Shown: positions 38,449 to 48,028 of the stretch, piece by piece
Layout of the letters: every line of letters starts with the position of its first letter
Position numbering within the stretch: the first letter of the stretch is position 1
Assembly (NCBI RefSeq): GCF_000964465.1
Contig: NZ_BANH01000028.1
Coordinates: forward strand, 1 to 64,000
Length of the DNA: 64,000 nucleotides
Source: Gluconobacter thailandicus F149-1 = NBRC 100600
GTDB taxonomy: Bacteria; Pseudomonadota; Alphaproteobacteria; Acetobacterales; Acetobacteraceae
Direction: 5' to 3'
The notes under the pieces: generated by a model
The model's database searches: none
The model's input: the letters and a program-made list of their open reading frames with translations, nothing else
Told to the model about the DNA's origin: nothing
Translations under genes and position numbers: made by a program

Positions 38449-40737
38449 ATGATTCGACATATATCGGCTCTGACCCGCCACAGGCATCAGACAATGCTGG
38501 CAACATCTGCCCTGGCCTGGGGGCTTTCAGCCTTCCCTGCCGCAAAGGCTCAAACACCAGCATCACCTGACGAAACTCCAACCACGGCAGCCAGTGCCCC
38601 CACGGTAAAGCTCCGCCCTCTCCATGTGCGCGGACAGGCTTCGGCAGATGTCATTAATTCCATGAAGGTTGACCCGGACGCAGACTATAGCGCTGTCGGA
38701 AAGCCCCGTGTCATGACGACGACAGTGACACTGAAAACACTCCAGTCCCGCATGATCGACAGCATTGCAGATTATGCCCGGCGCGTGGATGCCGGGATAA
38801 ATTACAACAACAACAATCTGAGCATTAACATGCGTGGATTGGATCAGAACCGCATCCTGACCACGATCGACGGTATTCGGACAATCTGGGCCAATGACGG
38901 CGCCCGCGGCGTGGGTGGTGGCGTATCATCCTACGATTTCAACTCGCTCGGATCGATCGATATTGTCAAAAACGCAAATTCCGGTTTTTTCGGAACGGGT
39001 GCCCTTGGAGGTGTCGTCTCCCTTAAAACTCTGGACCCGGAAGATATCCTGACGGGTAACAAGGTTTTCGGCGGACTGACAAAACTGACCTATGATGGGT
39101 CCAGCGAAAGCGGATACCTCAATCAGGCTCTCGCAGGGCGTTACCACAACACAATGATCCTTGTTCAGGGCGGCTATCAGACCGGAAGCCAGACCGGAAA
39201 CAGAGGCGGCACCGGTGGCGTAGGCACGACGCGTTCTGACAAGGATCCTGCCTCTTACACACAGGGTAATTTCCTCGGAAAAATTCACCAGTATGTCGAA
39301 GGTGGCCATCGTTTTGGCCTGACAGGAGAAGTTTTCGACCGCAACTATAACGAAAATACGTTGAGCAGCATCAGTTCCACATACAGCCGCTATCACACGC
39401 TTGAAGAAAGTAAACGCTCTCGCGTCTCCGGCAGCTACGACTACAAGGCGGAACGCCCTTCTGCACTCATCAGTGAGGCCCATCTCATTGCCTACTGGCA
39501 GAAGGTCAATATGATTACCGATACAGCCGCCAATCGCCTTACAGCCCCGCTCGGCGAGTATGATCGGAACAGTAATCTTGCCGTTCAGTCTTACGGTACG
39601 AGCGGATCAGTCACTTCAAACGTCTTTACTGGCCCCCTCCATCACGTCATTACATTAGGGGGCGAAGCCTACATCACCGATACCAGTCAGTACGCAGGCG
39701 GATTGGATAACTGCACTGCAACTCTCTACGCATGTAGATTCTTGCATGTTAACCAGTCAGATATGCCAGATGTTCATGGCACAGACCTGGGTGCGATTGT
39801 GCAGGACCGCATTGGGGTCGGAAAAATGGAGTGGCTTCACATCACACCAGGCTTCCGCTTCGATTATTACAAGCGCAGCCCGCAATATACAGCGACATAT
39901 GCAAATAATGCCGCCTATACCGGAACACCTAACGATGCCAGTGGCTCCCATTATTCGCCAAAAGTTCTTGTCGAAGCCCGTGTTCTGAAGAATCTCACAC
40001 TGTATGGGCAGTACTCCGAAGCTTTCCGCGCACCTTCCGCAACCGAAATGTATCTGACATATGGTGGCACAGGAAGTTATGTTTCGATTGGTAATCAAAA
40101 TCTGAGACCTGAATCCAGTCGAGGCTGGGAGGTCGGTGCCCGATATGGAGATACTAAGCGGGGCGCTACGATTTCATTCTTTGACAATTACTATCACAAC
40201 TTCATCGACACCATCACCACGACGGCCGCCGCCGCAGGCATTGGCGGCTATTATCCGTTCGGTGTCTTTGAATATGTCAATCGTCAGCATGTTCGTATCT
40301 ACGGCGTAGAGGCCCGCGCCAACTGGACATTTGCAAATTACTGGCAGGTCTGGACCTCCCTCGCGTATTCAGATGGACGCGACACGGATGAGAATGTTCA
40401 CCTGAATTCCGTAGCACCATTTCGTGGCATTGTAGGCGTTGCCTATAACCGGGAGCATTGGGGCGCGAACTTCTCAATGACCTTTGCCGCTGCGCGTAAC
40501 AAGGTCGAAAACATGGCGTCCAATGCCAACAAGACGCCAGGTTACGCGATCTTTGATCTGACAGGTTGGTACTCGCCAAAATTCTTCCCGAACCTGCGCG
40601 TTCAGGCCGGTATGTATAACATGTTCAACAAGCGTTATTATAATGCGCTGGATATTCCGGACAGCATCAGCGTTCCAAAATCCTATTACTCACAGCCTGG
40701 TCGCAGCTTCAAAGTCACGACCCTCATCAACTTTTAA
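38449..40737 (+). CDS. TonB-dependent heme/hemoglobin receptor
   Basis: 762-aa outer-membrane receptor. Signal peptide with SALAWGLSAFPAAKAQ. The plug includes MIDSIADYARRVDAGINYNN, NINMRGLDQNRILTTIDGIR, GGGVSSYDFNSLGSIDIVKN and GTGALGGVVSLKTLDP. Receptors of this HmuR/HasR-like group show a similar GxxLGGVV stretch and barrel motifs such as YSEAFRAPSATEMYLTYGG, where FRAP is a hallmark of heme receptors. The C-terminal Phe (TTLINF) is the normal barrel end. GAGG precedes the ATG. Divergent from the heme oxygenase-hmuTUV operon. Confidence 0.88.
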   Translation: MIRHISALTRHRHQTMLATSALAWGLSAFPAAKAQTPASPDETPTTAASAPTVKLRPLHVRGQASADVINSMKVDPDADYSAVGKPRVMTTTVTLKTLQSRMIDSIADYARRVDAGINYNNNNLSINMRGLDQNRILTTIDGIRTIWANDGARGVGGGVSSYDFNSLGSIDIVKNANSGFFGTGALGGVVSLKTLDPEDILTGNKVFGGLTKLTYDGSSESGYLNQALAGRYHNTMILVQGGYQTGSQTGNRGGTGGVGTTRSDKDPASYTQGNFLGKIHQYVEGGHRFGLTGEVFDRNYNENTLSSISSTYSRYHTLEESKRSRVSGSYDYKAERPSALISEAHLIAYWQKVNMITDTAANRLTAPLGEYDRNSNLAVQSYGTSGSVTSNVFTGPLHHVITLGGEAYITDTSQYAGGLDNCTATLYACRFLHVNQSDMPDVHGTDLGAIVQDRIGVGKMEWLHITPGFRFDYYKRSPQYTATYANNAAYTGTPNDASGSHYSPKVLVEARVLKNLTLYGQYSEAFRAPSATEMYLTYGGTGSYVSIGNQNLRPESSRGWEVGARYGDTKRGATISFFDNYYHNFIDTITTTAAAAGIGGYYPFGVFEYVNRQHVRIYGVEARANWTFANYWQVWTSLAYSDGRDTDENVHLNSVAPFRGIVGVAYNREHWGANFSMTFAAARNKVENMASNANKTPGYAIFDLTGWYSPKFFPNLRVQAGMYNMFNKRYYNALDIPDSISVPKSYYSQPGRSFKVTTLINF

Positions 40738-40749
40738 ATGACTCACCAC

Positions 40750-40790
40750 TTTTCTGAATGGCCCGTACACTCTACCAGCCATTCAGAAAA
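40750..40790. terminator. Bidirectional terminator between heme receptor and YncE-like gene
   Basis: Stem TTTCTGAATGGC / GCCATTCAGAAA (40751-40762, 40778-40789) with a 15-nt loop; T and A runs flank it on both sides. The last codons of the minus-strand gene are inside the 3' arm. Confidence 0.8.
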
Positions 40791-41721
40791 AACCGAGCGT
40801 CTCACAGCCTGATCCAGCTTTAACCGTCCTCACAGGTTTCCGGGTCACAAGGTCGATTTCGGTCAACGTGCCATCATCTTCATTCGCTACGATCACGGTC
40901 GTTCCGTCAGGCCTGAAAGCTGCATCCATCGGCTTGTTCCCGACTGCAACGGGGTACTGATCCCACTGCGGCAGACTGATCAAGGTCACGACAGACTCAG
41001 AATCGCCAATCACCAGAAGCCACTGTTCGTCGGGGCTAAGACGCACGATCTGTGCGGCTTTGCGATGATGCTTGAGTACGATCTCCTGCCGCAACTCCCC
41101 TGCATCCACGTCCATCAGAAACAGAGACGGCTTGAAAGCGTTTGTCACCACGATGAATTTTTCGTCCGGCAAATGCTCGATCCCAGCGACAGATACGGGA
41201 AGAATAATTGTCCGCCTGACGGTATCATCGCCAATCCGGATAACAGATAAAGTTGCGTCTTCTTCATTCTCCGTCACGATAAGCTTGCGGCGGGGAAGAA
41301 TGGTCAGCCTATGGGAATTGCAGGAATATGTAGGCAGAACCGCCGTGACGCGTTTGGTTTCCGGGTTGATCACCGCGAGCGCGGAACTGTTTTCACAACA
41401 GACATACAACAAACCATCAGGCCCAAAGCGTAGAGTGTGCGGCGCTTCCAGAGGTGTCAGGTCAATATCGGCAATACGCTTTCTGGCCATTAAGTCGATT
41501 ACGGTAACGAAATGGTTTGGGTTGGGATTATCGCCATGCACGCCATTTCCGAATGCAGGTATAAATGCCAGTCCGCGTTTATGATCAATTGCCAGTTCAT
41601 GAGGCAGAACCGGCATTCCCGTAATATGATCCAGCGTCTCCAGTGTATCAGGATCAAGGAAAAGAACCTGAGCAGCTTTTTTATCGACCGCAATAAGCCC
41701 GTTGCCGCGTGCACTGATCAT
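40783..41721 (-). CDS. YncE-like beta-propeller protein
   Basis: 312 aa, soluble, no signal peptide visible. Repeated propeller blades, for example HTLRFGPDGLLYVCCENSSA, IVRLSPDEQWLLVIGDSESV and DAAFRPDGTTVIVANEDDG. Similar seven-bladed proteins include YncE and some 6-phosphogluconolactonases; the exact role here is unknown. It is the last plausible member on the same strand as the polyol cluster, but 168 nt and a long hairpin separate it from the deoR gene. Confidence 0.7.
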   Translation of the reverse strand: MISARGNGLIAVDKKAAQVLFLDPDTLETLDHITGMPVLPHELAIDHKRGLAFIPAFGNGVHGDNPNPNHFVTVIDLMARKRIADIDLTPLEAPHTLRFGPDGLLYVCCENSSALAVINPETKRVTAVLPTYSCNSHRLTILPRRKLIVTENEEDATLSVIRIGDDTVRRTIILPVSVAGIEHLPDEKFIVVTNAFKPSLFLMDVDAGELRQEIVLKHHRKAAQIVRLSPDEQWLLVIGDSESVVTLISLPQWDQYPVAVGNKPMDAAFRPDGTTVIVANEDDGTLTEIDLVTRKPVRTVKAGSGCETLGFF

Positions 41722-41736
41722 AAGGGCTATCCTTTG

Positions 41737-41774
41737 GCTCGTTTTTCAGAAGTATTCTCTGAATGAAAACGAGC
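41737..41774. repeat. Interrupted hairpin upstream of the beta-propeller gene
   Basis: Outer arms GCTCGTTTT / AAAACGAGC (41737-41745, 41766-41774) and an inner stem TCAGA / TCTGA (41746-41750, 41758-41762). It starts 16 nt before the gene's ATG on the minus strand. Could be an operator, an attenuator, or a terminator of the deoR transcript. Confidence 0.55.
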
Positions 41775-41889
41775 TATTGGACGTTCAGTTTTGTGTTTTT
41801 TCTTCTTTGAAAATCACGAAAAAACCAGCTCTGACAGCAATTTCGTGACTTTCGATTTTCAGAAATCTTACTCTTATCTCTGATAAATA

Positions 41890-42714
41890 TCAGGCCACAG
41901 CCACGACAGGAGTTTCCATAGGCTGCATTTCTGCAATACGGAGATTAATACCAGCCCTGACCATACGATCAGCAACTTCATCCGGAAGCCCGGAGTCAGT
42001 TATTACGGTATCGAAATCTGATAGATTGGCGAGATGGTTGAGTGCGCTAATGCCAAATTTGCGACTATCCACCATTAGAATTCGCCGGTCTGCCATGTTC
42101 ATCAACGCACTTTTTGCTTTAATCAGATCTTCGTCCTGATGGTAAGCTGAAAGCCCGTGAATGGCAGATGTGGACATGAACAGCGTGTTGATCCGCAGAG
42201 ACGTGACACTCCGCTCGCACAGGACTCCCAGAAATGCATCGAAGGTCGGATTATAATGTCCACCCAGTGCAATCAGGCTGATATCCCTTGAACGCCCAAC
42301 CTTGGTGCTGATCCCAAGACTGTTTGTTACCACCGTGAGTTCCCCGATTGAACTCAGGCGTTCAGACAAAAACCGGGACGTCGTGGAGTCATCAAGTGCA
42401 ATAGTATCGCCCTCTTCAATCAAACCTGCAGCAATGGCGGTAATTCCAAGCTTTTCCTGAACGGCCTGGCGAGCCCTGTGCGTAATACTGCTGGCAGCAA
42501 CAGCATTGGACAGTGTCGTAACACTCTCGCCGACCTTTCGAATAAGCCCCTGTGTGGCTAGCGCATGCAGATCTCGGTTCATGGCAGCCCGCGTCATGAC
42601 GAAATGCGAAAGCAGGTCCTGAATCAGGACGCAGCCCTGTTCGGTCACATAATCCAGTACGGCCTGTCGGCGCGTTGAAAGCCCATGGCTTCCGGGAAGA
42701 AAATCGGGAATCAT
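41890..42714 (-). CDS. DeoR-family transcriptional regulator
   Basis: 274 aa. Winged helix at residues ~14-70, with LIQDLLSHFVMTRAAMNRDL and ALATQGLIRKVGES. The sugar-phosphate-binding domain has EEGDTIALDDSTTSRFLSER, LTVVTNSLGI and MVDSRKFG. The start overlaps the isomerase stop by 4 nt. It is paralogous to the plus-strand regulator at 48249-49067 (shared LDDSTT, LFMSTS/MFLSTS and NP.F.AFLG/FFGLVCE patterns), so two related regulators bracket one cluster. Probable effector: a sugar phosphate intermediate. Confidence 0.85.
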   Translation of the reverse strand: MIPDFLPGSHGLSTRRQAVLDYVTEQGCVLIQDLLSHFVMTRAAMNRDLHALATQGLIRKVGESVTTLSNAVAASSITHRARQAVQEKLGITAIAAGLIEEGDTIALDDSTTSRFLSERLSSIGELTVVTNSLGISTKVGRSRDISLIALGGHYNPTFDAFLGVLCERSVTSLRINTLFMSTSAIHGLSAYHQDEDLIKAKSALMNMADRRILMVDSRKFGISALNHLANLSDFDTVITDSGLPDEVADRMVRAGINLRIAEMQPMETPVVAVA

Positions 42715-43493
42715 GCTGGTGCCCTTTCTTCAATGATACGGTCAATCAGCTTTTCGAAATCAGGAACATTCCAGCCAGCGCGCCCCACGAACACTCCGTC
42801 CACATTGGGCTGTTCAACATAGCTGCGCGCGTTGTCCTGTGTAACGCTGCCACCATAAAGCAGCGGCACGCGCGCGCCGATCTCCGCACCTGCAATTTCG
42901 TTCAGAACCCGACGCAGGCCGGTATGAACACGTGCGACACAGTCCGTATCGGCAGCACGCCCCCCTGCACCGATTGCCCAGACAGGTTCATAGGCAACAA
43001 GAATGTCAGGCAGATCTTCTACTGCAACATCATGCAGGGCGATCTTGAGCTGCCGTGCCAGCGTTTCATCTGTCACGCCATAATCATACTCTTCAAGGCT
43101 TTCCCCAATGCAAAGGAGTGGACGCAGACCGTGACGCATTGCTGCGGCCATCTTGCGACTCACGGTCCAGTCCGTTTCAGCAAAATGCTGGCGGCGCTCG
43201 GAATGACCAATCAGCACAATATCAGCGCCACATTCCTTGACCATTTCTGGTGAAATTTCACCCGTCCAGGAGCCACTCTCTTCCCAATGCATGTTCTGTG
43301 CACCGACCACAACGTCGGAAGTTTTCAGAACGCCTGCAACGGCCTGAAGAGAGGTGAAGGGTATGATGACGAAGGGCTTCACCCCCTCTGGCGGGTGATA
43401 ACTCTTCAGAGCCTCGGCCGCTGCAAGAGCCTCTGCCGGCCCTTTGTTCATTTTCCAGTTCGTGCCGATCCAGACTGTCTTGCGTGTCACCAT
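42711..43493 (-). CDS. Triose-phosphate-isomerase-family enzyme (TpiA or EryH-like)
   Basis: 260 aa TIM barrel with all catalytic residues: K14 in TNWKMNK, H97 in LIGHSERR and E169 in VAYEPVWAIG; phosphate-binding GGSVTQDN is also present. The NWKMNK opening and the AIGAGGRAAD stretch look closer, from memory, to tetrulose-phosphate isomerases such as EryH than to housekeeping TpiA (NWKMNG, AIGTG). Without a search the substrate stays open. GGAG precedes the ATG. It is 196 nt downstream of the aldolase-like gene and overlaps deoR by 4 nt. Confidence 0.8.
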   Translation of the reverse strand: MVTRKTVWIGTNWKMNKGPAEALAAAEALKSYHPPEGVKPFVIIPFTSLQAVAGVLKTSDVVVGAQNMHWEESGSWTGEISPEMVKECGADIVLIGHSERRQHFAETDWTVSRKMAAAMRHGLRPLLCIGESLEEYDYGVTDETLARQLKIALHDVAVEDLPDILVAYEPVWAIGAGGRAADTDCVARVHTGLRRVLNEIAGAEIGARVPLLYGGSVTQDNARSYVEQPNVDGVFVGRAGWNVPDFEKLIDRIIEERAPA

Positions 43494-43689
43494 TCATCTC
43501 CACACAGAAGAGAGCAATTGCCTATTCTTTATCGCTCAACATAGGAAAGCTTTAACGCTAAATTCTAACACCCAAAACAAAGGAAGTTTCAAAACGAATG
43601 ATATTTTCCAGTCAACTCTCCGCGCCTAATCACTATGGATAATACCCAGATAGACGCGAAGAAGTTGGAATATAAAGATCTTTTCAAGA

Positions 43690-44673
43690 TCAGGCGGCCT
43701 GTTCCAGCAGAACGCTTTCCGTCACCAGACTATCAGATTCGGCCGGACGCAGCATTTTAATGCCCTTTCGGCTCAGCCCATCATGATAGAAATGCGTTGC
43801 CTCATTGGGCGACAGATCACCATCCGTCACACGACGCATGGCTTCGATCAGAAGCAATGGATCATCAGCATCGACGATCTTGCGTCCAAAGAGCGCGGCG
43901 CGTGCACCGCGGCTCTGAGCCTGATGCACCAATTCAAGGCAGTCGCGTGTTGTTCCGCTGCCGCCGCCCATGATCCCGACAATGACCGTCGGGTCATAAT
44001 GGCAGAGTTCACTCAGAGCATCTCCCCCATTGAACGGCACCTTGAGGAAAACAGGCTTCTCTTCCTTTTTGAGACCTGCAAGAGATCGGGTGATCATATC
44101 ATTAAGGAATACGCCGTAATCGTTAGGCGCGATCCGGCTTTCGTTAGGATTGAAAACTTCCAGAAAATACGAGAACCGGTGGATCTGCGCTTCCTCACGG
44201 AAGCGGGCAAAGTCTTCCAGAGCCAGCGTATCCTGCTCAACATCGCCGTTAAACGTCATTGAATACAGACCAAGGCCCGTCTGGGCGCGCTCAAGGGACG
44301 CCGAGCGAAATGGCATAGATTTCTGGGACCGATAAGAACTTCCCCGACCACGCCAGAGATCGGTCGTATCGTTCGCGCGAATGGCCGTCTGTACTTTTGT
44401 TCCGTCGAATGCGTCCCGCTCCAGAAGGTCTTCCAGAATGGAAGCGGACGTCAGCATGATGTCCACAATATCCTGACCGATGATGGACTGGATCTCAGAC
44501 AGATATTCCGGTCTGGTCCGAAAGTCAGACTGCCCCGGCCGCGGGTTCCGGCGGCGTCCCATGGCACTGATCCCGGCAGCCATATCTGAATCCTTGGCGT
44601 CTGCCAGGATGAAATCGTAGCGCGTGTCCTTGCCAGCCACCATGCGTGCAATTTTTTCTTCGTAACGGTTCAT
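43690..44673 (-). CDS. Aldolase-like TIM-barrel protein of unassigned family
   Basis: 327 aa, cytosolic. Visible blocks: KDTRYDFILADAKDSDMAAG, VDIMLTSASILEDLLER, AIRANDTTDLW, RFSYFLEVFNPNE, KPVFLKVPFNGGDALSEL, VIVGIMGGGSGTTRDCLEL and ARAALFGRKI. The order of a strand-end Lys (FLKVPFNG), then GIMGGGSGTT and LFGRKI phosphate-site-like glycines, resembles class I aldolases of the LacD/DeoC/FbaB type, but I know no assigned function. It starts 4 nt after the GlpD-like gene, so belongs to the kinase operon. A role cleaving a ketose phosphate to dihydroxyacetone phosphate would fit the neighbours; this is inference. Confidence 0.6.
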   Translation of the reverse strand: MNRYEEKIARMVAGKDTRYDFILADAKDSDMAAGISAMGRRRNPRPGQSDFRTRPEYLSEIQSIIGQDIVDIMLTSASILEDLLERDAFDGTKVQTAIRANDTTDLWRGRGSSYRSQKSMPFRSASLERAQTGLGLYSMTFNGDVEQDTLALEDFARFREEAQIHRFSYFLEVFNPNESRIAPNDYGVFLNDMITRSLAGLKKEEKPVFLKVPFNGGDALSELCHYDPTVIVGIMGGGSGTTRDCLELVHQAQSRGARAALFGRKIVDADDPLLLIEAMRRVTDGDLSPNEATHFYHDGLSRKGIKMLRPAESDSLVTESVLLEQAA

Positions 44674-44676
44674 GGC

Positions 44677-46386
44677 TCAAGCCTTCAGAATTTCCTTGGG
44701 TTCAGACGAAAGAAGGAATTCACCCGGAAGATTGTGGCGTTCACGCCCTTCCTGCCAGGCAGCCTGAGCTTCACGAGCAATATCCTGCTCGCTCCAGCCA
44801 AGCTCTTCCCCAACGACACGAGCAACCTCCTGCACCACGTCCGGTGTCATGTGTCCGCTCAATGCAATAGGTGTCCGCCGGTACAGAACGTCCGACAGTC
44901 GGCGGACAAGTTCATTTCTGGCAATAAACGCCAGCTCACGACGCGTGTACGACGGCAATGTTCGCAGGGGCGCATCCGCTTCTTCCTGACAGAACGCCGC
45001 AATTTTCCGCGCAAGCGTACCATATCGATCCAGAAGGTCCGCAGCCCGCGGGCGCGGTATCCCGCAGGAGATGGCCAGCTTGTCCAGATAGGCGGTATGC
45101 TGTTCCACAGACGGGAAACTACGGCCGCCACCAATAGGCAGCTCTTTCGTGGACGTGCTTCTGGGGTAACCCAGCACATTCAGAATGCGATCAGCCACCT
45201 CTTCACCAAGTCCCCGGAACGTCGTCCACTTACCTCCTACGAGGGACAGCAAAGGCGTTCCTGCGAGATTGTCTTCGTGGGTGATGTGATCCCGGCTGAT
45301 AGCACCGGGGTCCGCCGCGTTCGTCGCTGGCAGAGGTCGCACACCACTATAACGGTAAACAACCTGTTCCTTGGCAATATGGAAACCGGGGAACAAATCC
45401 GCCAGCATGCGGAGCATGTAATGCTGCTCCTCATCCGTGCAGACAGCTTTGTCCGGATCGTCAATCCGCAGGTCCGTGGACCCCACGAGCACCTGGCCAA
45501 AGAAGGGATAAGCAAGACAGATACGCCCGTCGGGAGTACCAAAATAAACCATCCGTCCCTTTAATTCCCGAAGCAGATCATCATGCTTCAGAAGCAGATG
45601 GGAACCCTTGGTGCCTCCAATATACTTTGTCGGGAAGCCAAGAATCGCATTGATCTGATCAATCCATGCGCCGCCCGCATTGACGATCACACGGGCCTTC
45701 ACAATACGCGCTTCATCCGTCAGAACATCACGCAGCACAAGCTGACCATTCTGCAATGAAACAGGTACGGTATATGTCAGCGCTTTACAATTCGGCGCTG
45801 TTTCAAGCGCATCCTGCACACATTCATAACCAAGCCGCTCAGGCTGTGTGATGGCGGCATCATAATACTGAGCTGTCGCTACAACATCCCTAGCCATATG
45901 CGGCCATTCGCGACGCGTACGACCGTTCAGGAACAGCGAATGCCGCGGCATGACCCTGGCCCGACGTCCGAGGAAATCGTAGATCTGCAGACCGACTTCC
46001 AGAACAAGCGCGCCCCGGTCCGTCATTTTGCCCCCAAGCTTCAGGAAGCGGCGGAAAGACGGAACAATGCCTCCAAACCATGTGCGGATTGGTAGGACCG
46101 TCGGTAATGGACGCACCACATGCGGCGCATTTCTGAGAAGCAGATTACGCTCAAGCGTGGACTGCGCCACAAGCTTGAACTCACCTGTTTCCATGTACTT
46201 GATGCCACCATGAATCAGACGGGAGGGCGCGCAGGATGCACCCGTGCAGATGTCGCTCCGATCCAGAATGAGCGTTTTGACGCCCTGTAAAGCCAGTTCG
46301 CGGAACAACCCTGCGCCATTGATGCCCGCGCCAATAATGACAACATCAAATTCAGCGTTGTCCGAAACAACGGAAACGGATTTCAT
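44677..46386 (-). CDS. FAD-dependent polyol-phosphate dehydrogenase (GlpD paralogue)
   Basis: 569 aa flavoprotein of the glycerol-3-phosphate dehydrogenase family. FAD motif VVIIGAGINGAGLFRELALQ, then ASCAPSRLIHGGIKYMETGE, GGTKGSHLLLKHDDLL, GVRPLP and LVGGKWTTFRGLGEEVADRI. A GlpD C-terminal domain follows (RNELVRRLSDVLYRRTPIAL). It differs from GlpD of this window in the substrate loops (SCAPSRLIHGG versus SSASTKLIHGG), so a different polyol phosphate is likely, such as a tetritol or pentitol phosphate. Overlaps the kinase stop by 4 nt. Electrons would go to quinone. Confidence 0.8.
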   Translation of the reverse strand: MKSVSVVSDNAEFDVVIIGAGINGAGLFRELALQGVKTLILDRSDICTGASCAPSRLIHGGIKYMETGEFKLVAQSTLERNLLLRNAPHVVRPLPTVLPIRTWFGGIVPSFRRFLKLGGKMTDRGALVLEVGLQIYDFLGRRARVMPRHSLFLNGRTRREWPHMARDVVATAQYYDAAITQPERLGYECVQDALETAPNCKALTYTVPVSLQNGQLVLRDVLTDEARIVKARVIVNAGGAWIDQINAILGFPTKYIGGTKGSHLLLKHDDLLRELKGRMVYFGTPDGRICLAYPFFGQVLVGSTDLRIDDPDKAVCTDEEQHYMLRMLADLFPGFHIAKEQVVYRYSGVRPLPATNAADPGAISRDHITHEDNLAGTPLLSLVGGKWTTFRGLGEEVADRILNVLGYPRSTSTKELPIGGGRSFPSVEQHTAYLDKLAISCGIPRPRAADLLDRYGTLARKIAAFCQEEADAPLRTLPSYTRRELAFIARNELVRRLSDVLYRRTPIALSGHMTPDVVQEVARVVGEELGWSEQDIAREAQAAWQEGRERHNLPGEFLLSSEPKEILKA

Positions 46387-47975
46387 GGCCTGATCTCCTG
46401 CGTCTTTTCAGCTGCGACAAGAAAATTCGATACCGGCATCTGGTCAGTCGTCTCTTGGGCCGACCGCTCCGCCGCCCCCTCATACAGACCTGACCAGAAC
46501 GGCTTCATGGCCTGAGTAAGCGCAACATAACGCTGGTAAATGCCCTCATAGACGCGGGTTCGGACAGGTTCAGGCTGATAGACAGTCATGGGAATATCCT
46601 GCGCCGCAACAGCGTCTTCGAGACTGTCATGAAGACCAACGGCCACACTGGCCGTCAGGGCCGCGCCCAGCGCTCCGGCTTCCCGAACCCCGGAAATTTC
46701 CACCGGCATGTTGAGAATATCGGCAAACATCTGAGCGATTGAGGGTTGACCACTCCCTCCTCCCGAAACCCCAAGACGACGAACAGCTCCCGTTAGACGA
46801 AGAGTTTCGACATGCTCTCGATGATTGAAGATCGTCCCTTCAATCATGGCCTGAAACAGGTCAGCACGATCATGCCAGGACTGCACGCCAAAAAGAGACG
46901 CACTGGCCGGTGCTTCGTAGGGGGACCCGAACAGGAAGGGGTGATAGAGTGGAACCGGACGCTCCGCACGTGAACGATCAAGCCGGGCTTCGACTTCCCG
47001 CATCAAAATCTGGGCGGCCTCCTTTTCTTCCGGCAAAAGCAGGCGCGCCAGCCATTCGAGATTACTGGAAGAAGCAGGCGAAATTGCCATGCAATTCCAC
47101 AATCCGCGCCGGTATCCGGCACGACAGGACCACCCATCCCCAATGACCGGGCGGCTCCGGAAAATTTCGTTGATAGAGAAGGTCCCGGCCGTAATGGAGA
47201 GGTCACCGGGCTGGGTGTAACCCAACCCCACAGCCGCAGCCGTCACATCATGCAGCCCCACCGAAACAGGCGTTCCTTCCAGAAGTCCTGTCGCAACCGC
47301 GGCCTCACGCGTGATCGCACCACCCCGGTCGCAGGAAAGACGTATCTGTGGAAGTGCGTTCCTGATCTCCCTGATGTCCAGAATATCAAGAATGCTAGTG
47401 TTATAGTCCTGCATGTACAGATCGGTGAACGACGTACTGGCTTCCGTCAGATCCGTGGCAATTTCTCCGGTCAGGCACAGCCGGATCCAGTCCTTGGCAA
47501 AAAAGACCGTGCCTATCGCGCCATATCGTTCCGGCTCGTGACGCTTCATCCATGCGAGAAGCGTATTGGCCGAATAGGGATAAGGCCGCTGCCCCGCAAT
47601 CGGAACGATCTTCTCAAGGCGCCCCGCCTGCTTCCACTCTTCGTGCAATTCCGTCGCACGGCTGTCGAGCGACATGATCCCACGCCCCAAGGGTTTACTT
47701 GAGCGGTCAAGAACAAAAAGCCCATCTCCATGTGCCGTCACGCCCACACCAGCAATCGTTCGGGGATCCACGCCGGACGTCTCCACCGCATCCCTGACAG
47801 CCTCAACGACAGCCTGCCATGCTTCATGCATGTCACGTTCGACGTGTTTCGGCTCATCCATATGCTGTGGAACCCGCCGACGGCCCAACCCTAAGATTTC
47901 TCCCGTTCCCGAAAAGACAACAGCCTTCGTCGTAGTGGAACCGCAGTCGATCCCGATTGTGAAATCCTGGCGCAT
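46383..47975 (-). CDS. FGGY-family polyol/ketose kinase
   Basis: 530 aa. The N-terminal nucleotide fold is IGIDCGSTTTKAVVF; GVGVTAHGDGLFVLD and GIMSLDSRATELHEEW form the substrate face. GLHDVTAAAVGLGYTQPGDL, SITAGTFSINEI and the FGGY C-terminal LGVSGGGSGQPSIAQMFADI with VREAGALGAAL complete the family pattern. It phosphorylates a polyol or ketose not identifiable here; erythritol, threitol or a pentitol are candidates. The ATG at 47975 has GGAGG 7-8 nt upstream, preferred to 48035. First gene of the minus-strand operon; divergent from a deoR gene. Confidence 0.82.
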   Translation of the reverse strand: MRQDFTIGIDCGSTTTKAVVFSGTGEILGLGRRRVPQHMDEPKHVERDMHEAWQAVVEAVRDAVETSGVDPRTIAGVGVTAHGDGLFVLDRSSKPLGRGIMSLDSRATELHEEWKQAGRLEKIVPIAGQRPYPYSANTLLAWMKRHEPERYGAIGTVFFAKDWIRLCLTGEIATDLTEASTSFTDLYMQDYNTSILDILDIREIRNALPQIRLSCDRGGAITREAAVATGLLEGTPVSVGLHDVTAAAVGLGYTQPGDLSITAGTFSINEIFRSRPVIGDGWSCRAGYRRGLWNCMAISPASSSNLEWLARLLLPEEKEAAQILMREVEARLDRSRAERPVPLYHPFLFGSPYEAPASASLFGVQSWHDRADLFQAMIEGTIFNHREHVETLRLTGAVRRLGVSGGGSGQPSIAQMFADILNMPVEISGVREAGALGAALTASVAVGLHDSLEDAVAAQDIPMTVYQPEPVRTRVYEGIYQRYVALTQAMKPFWSGLYEGAAERSAQETTDQMPVSNFLVAAEKTQEIRP

Positions 47976-48028
47976 TACTGGCCCTCCGAACGCTCTCTCG
48001 CCATCAGCCTTCACGGAACACGCGACTG

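Noticed and set aside
43677-43691. Short hairpin at the aldolase-like gene stop
   Set aside because: Only a 6-bp AT-containing stem with a weak T tract; not called as a terminator.
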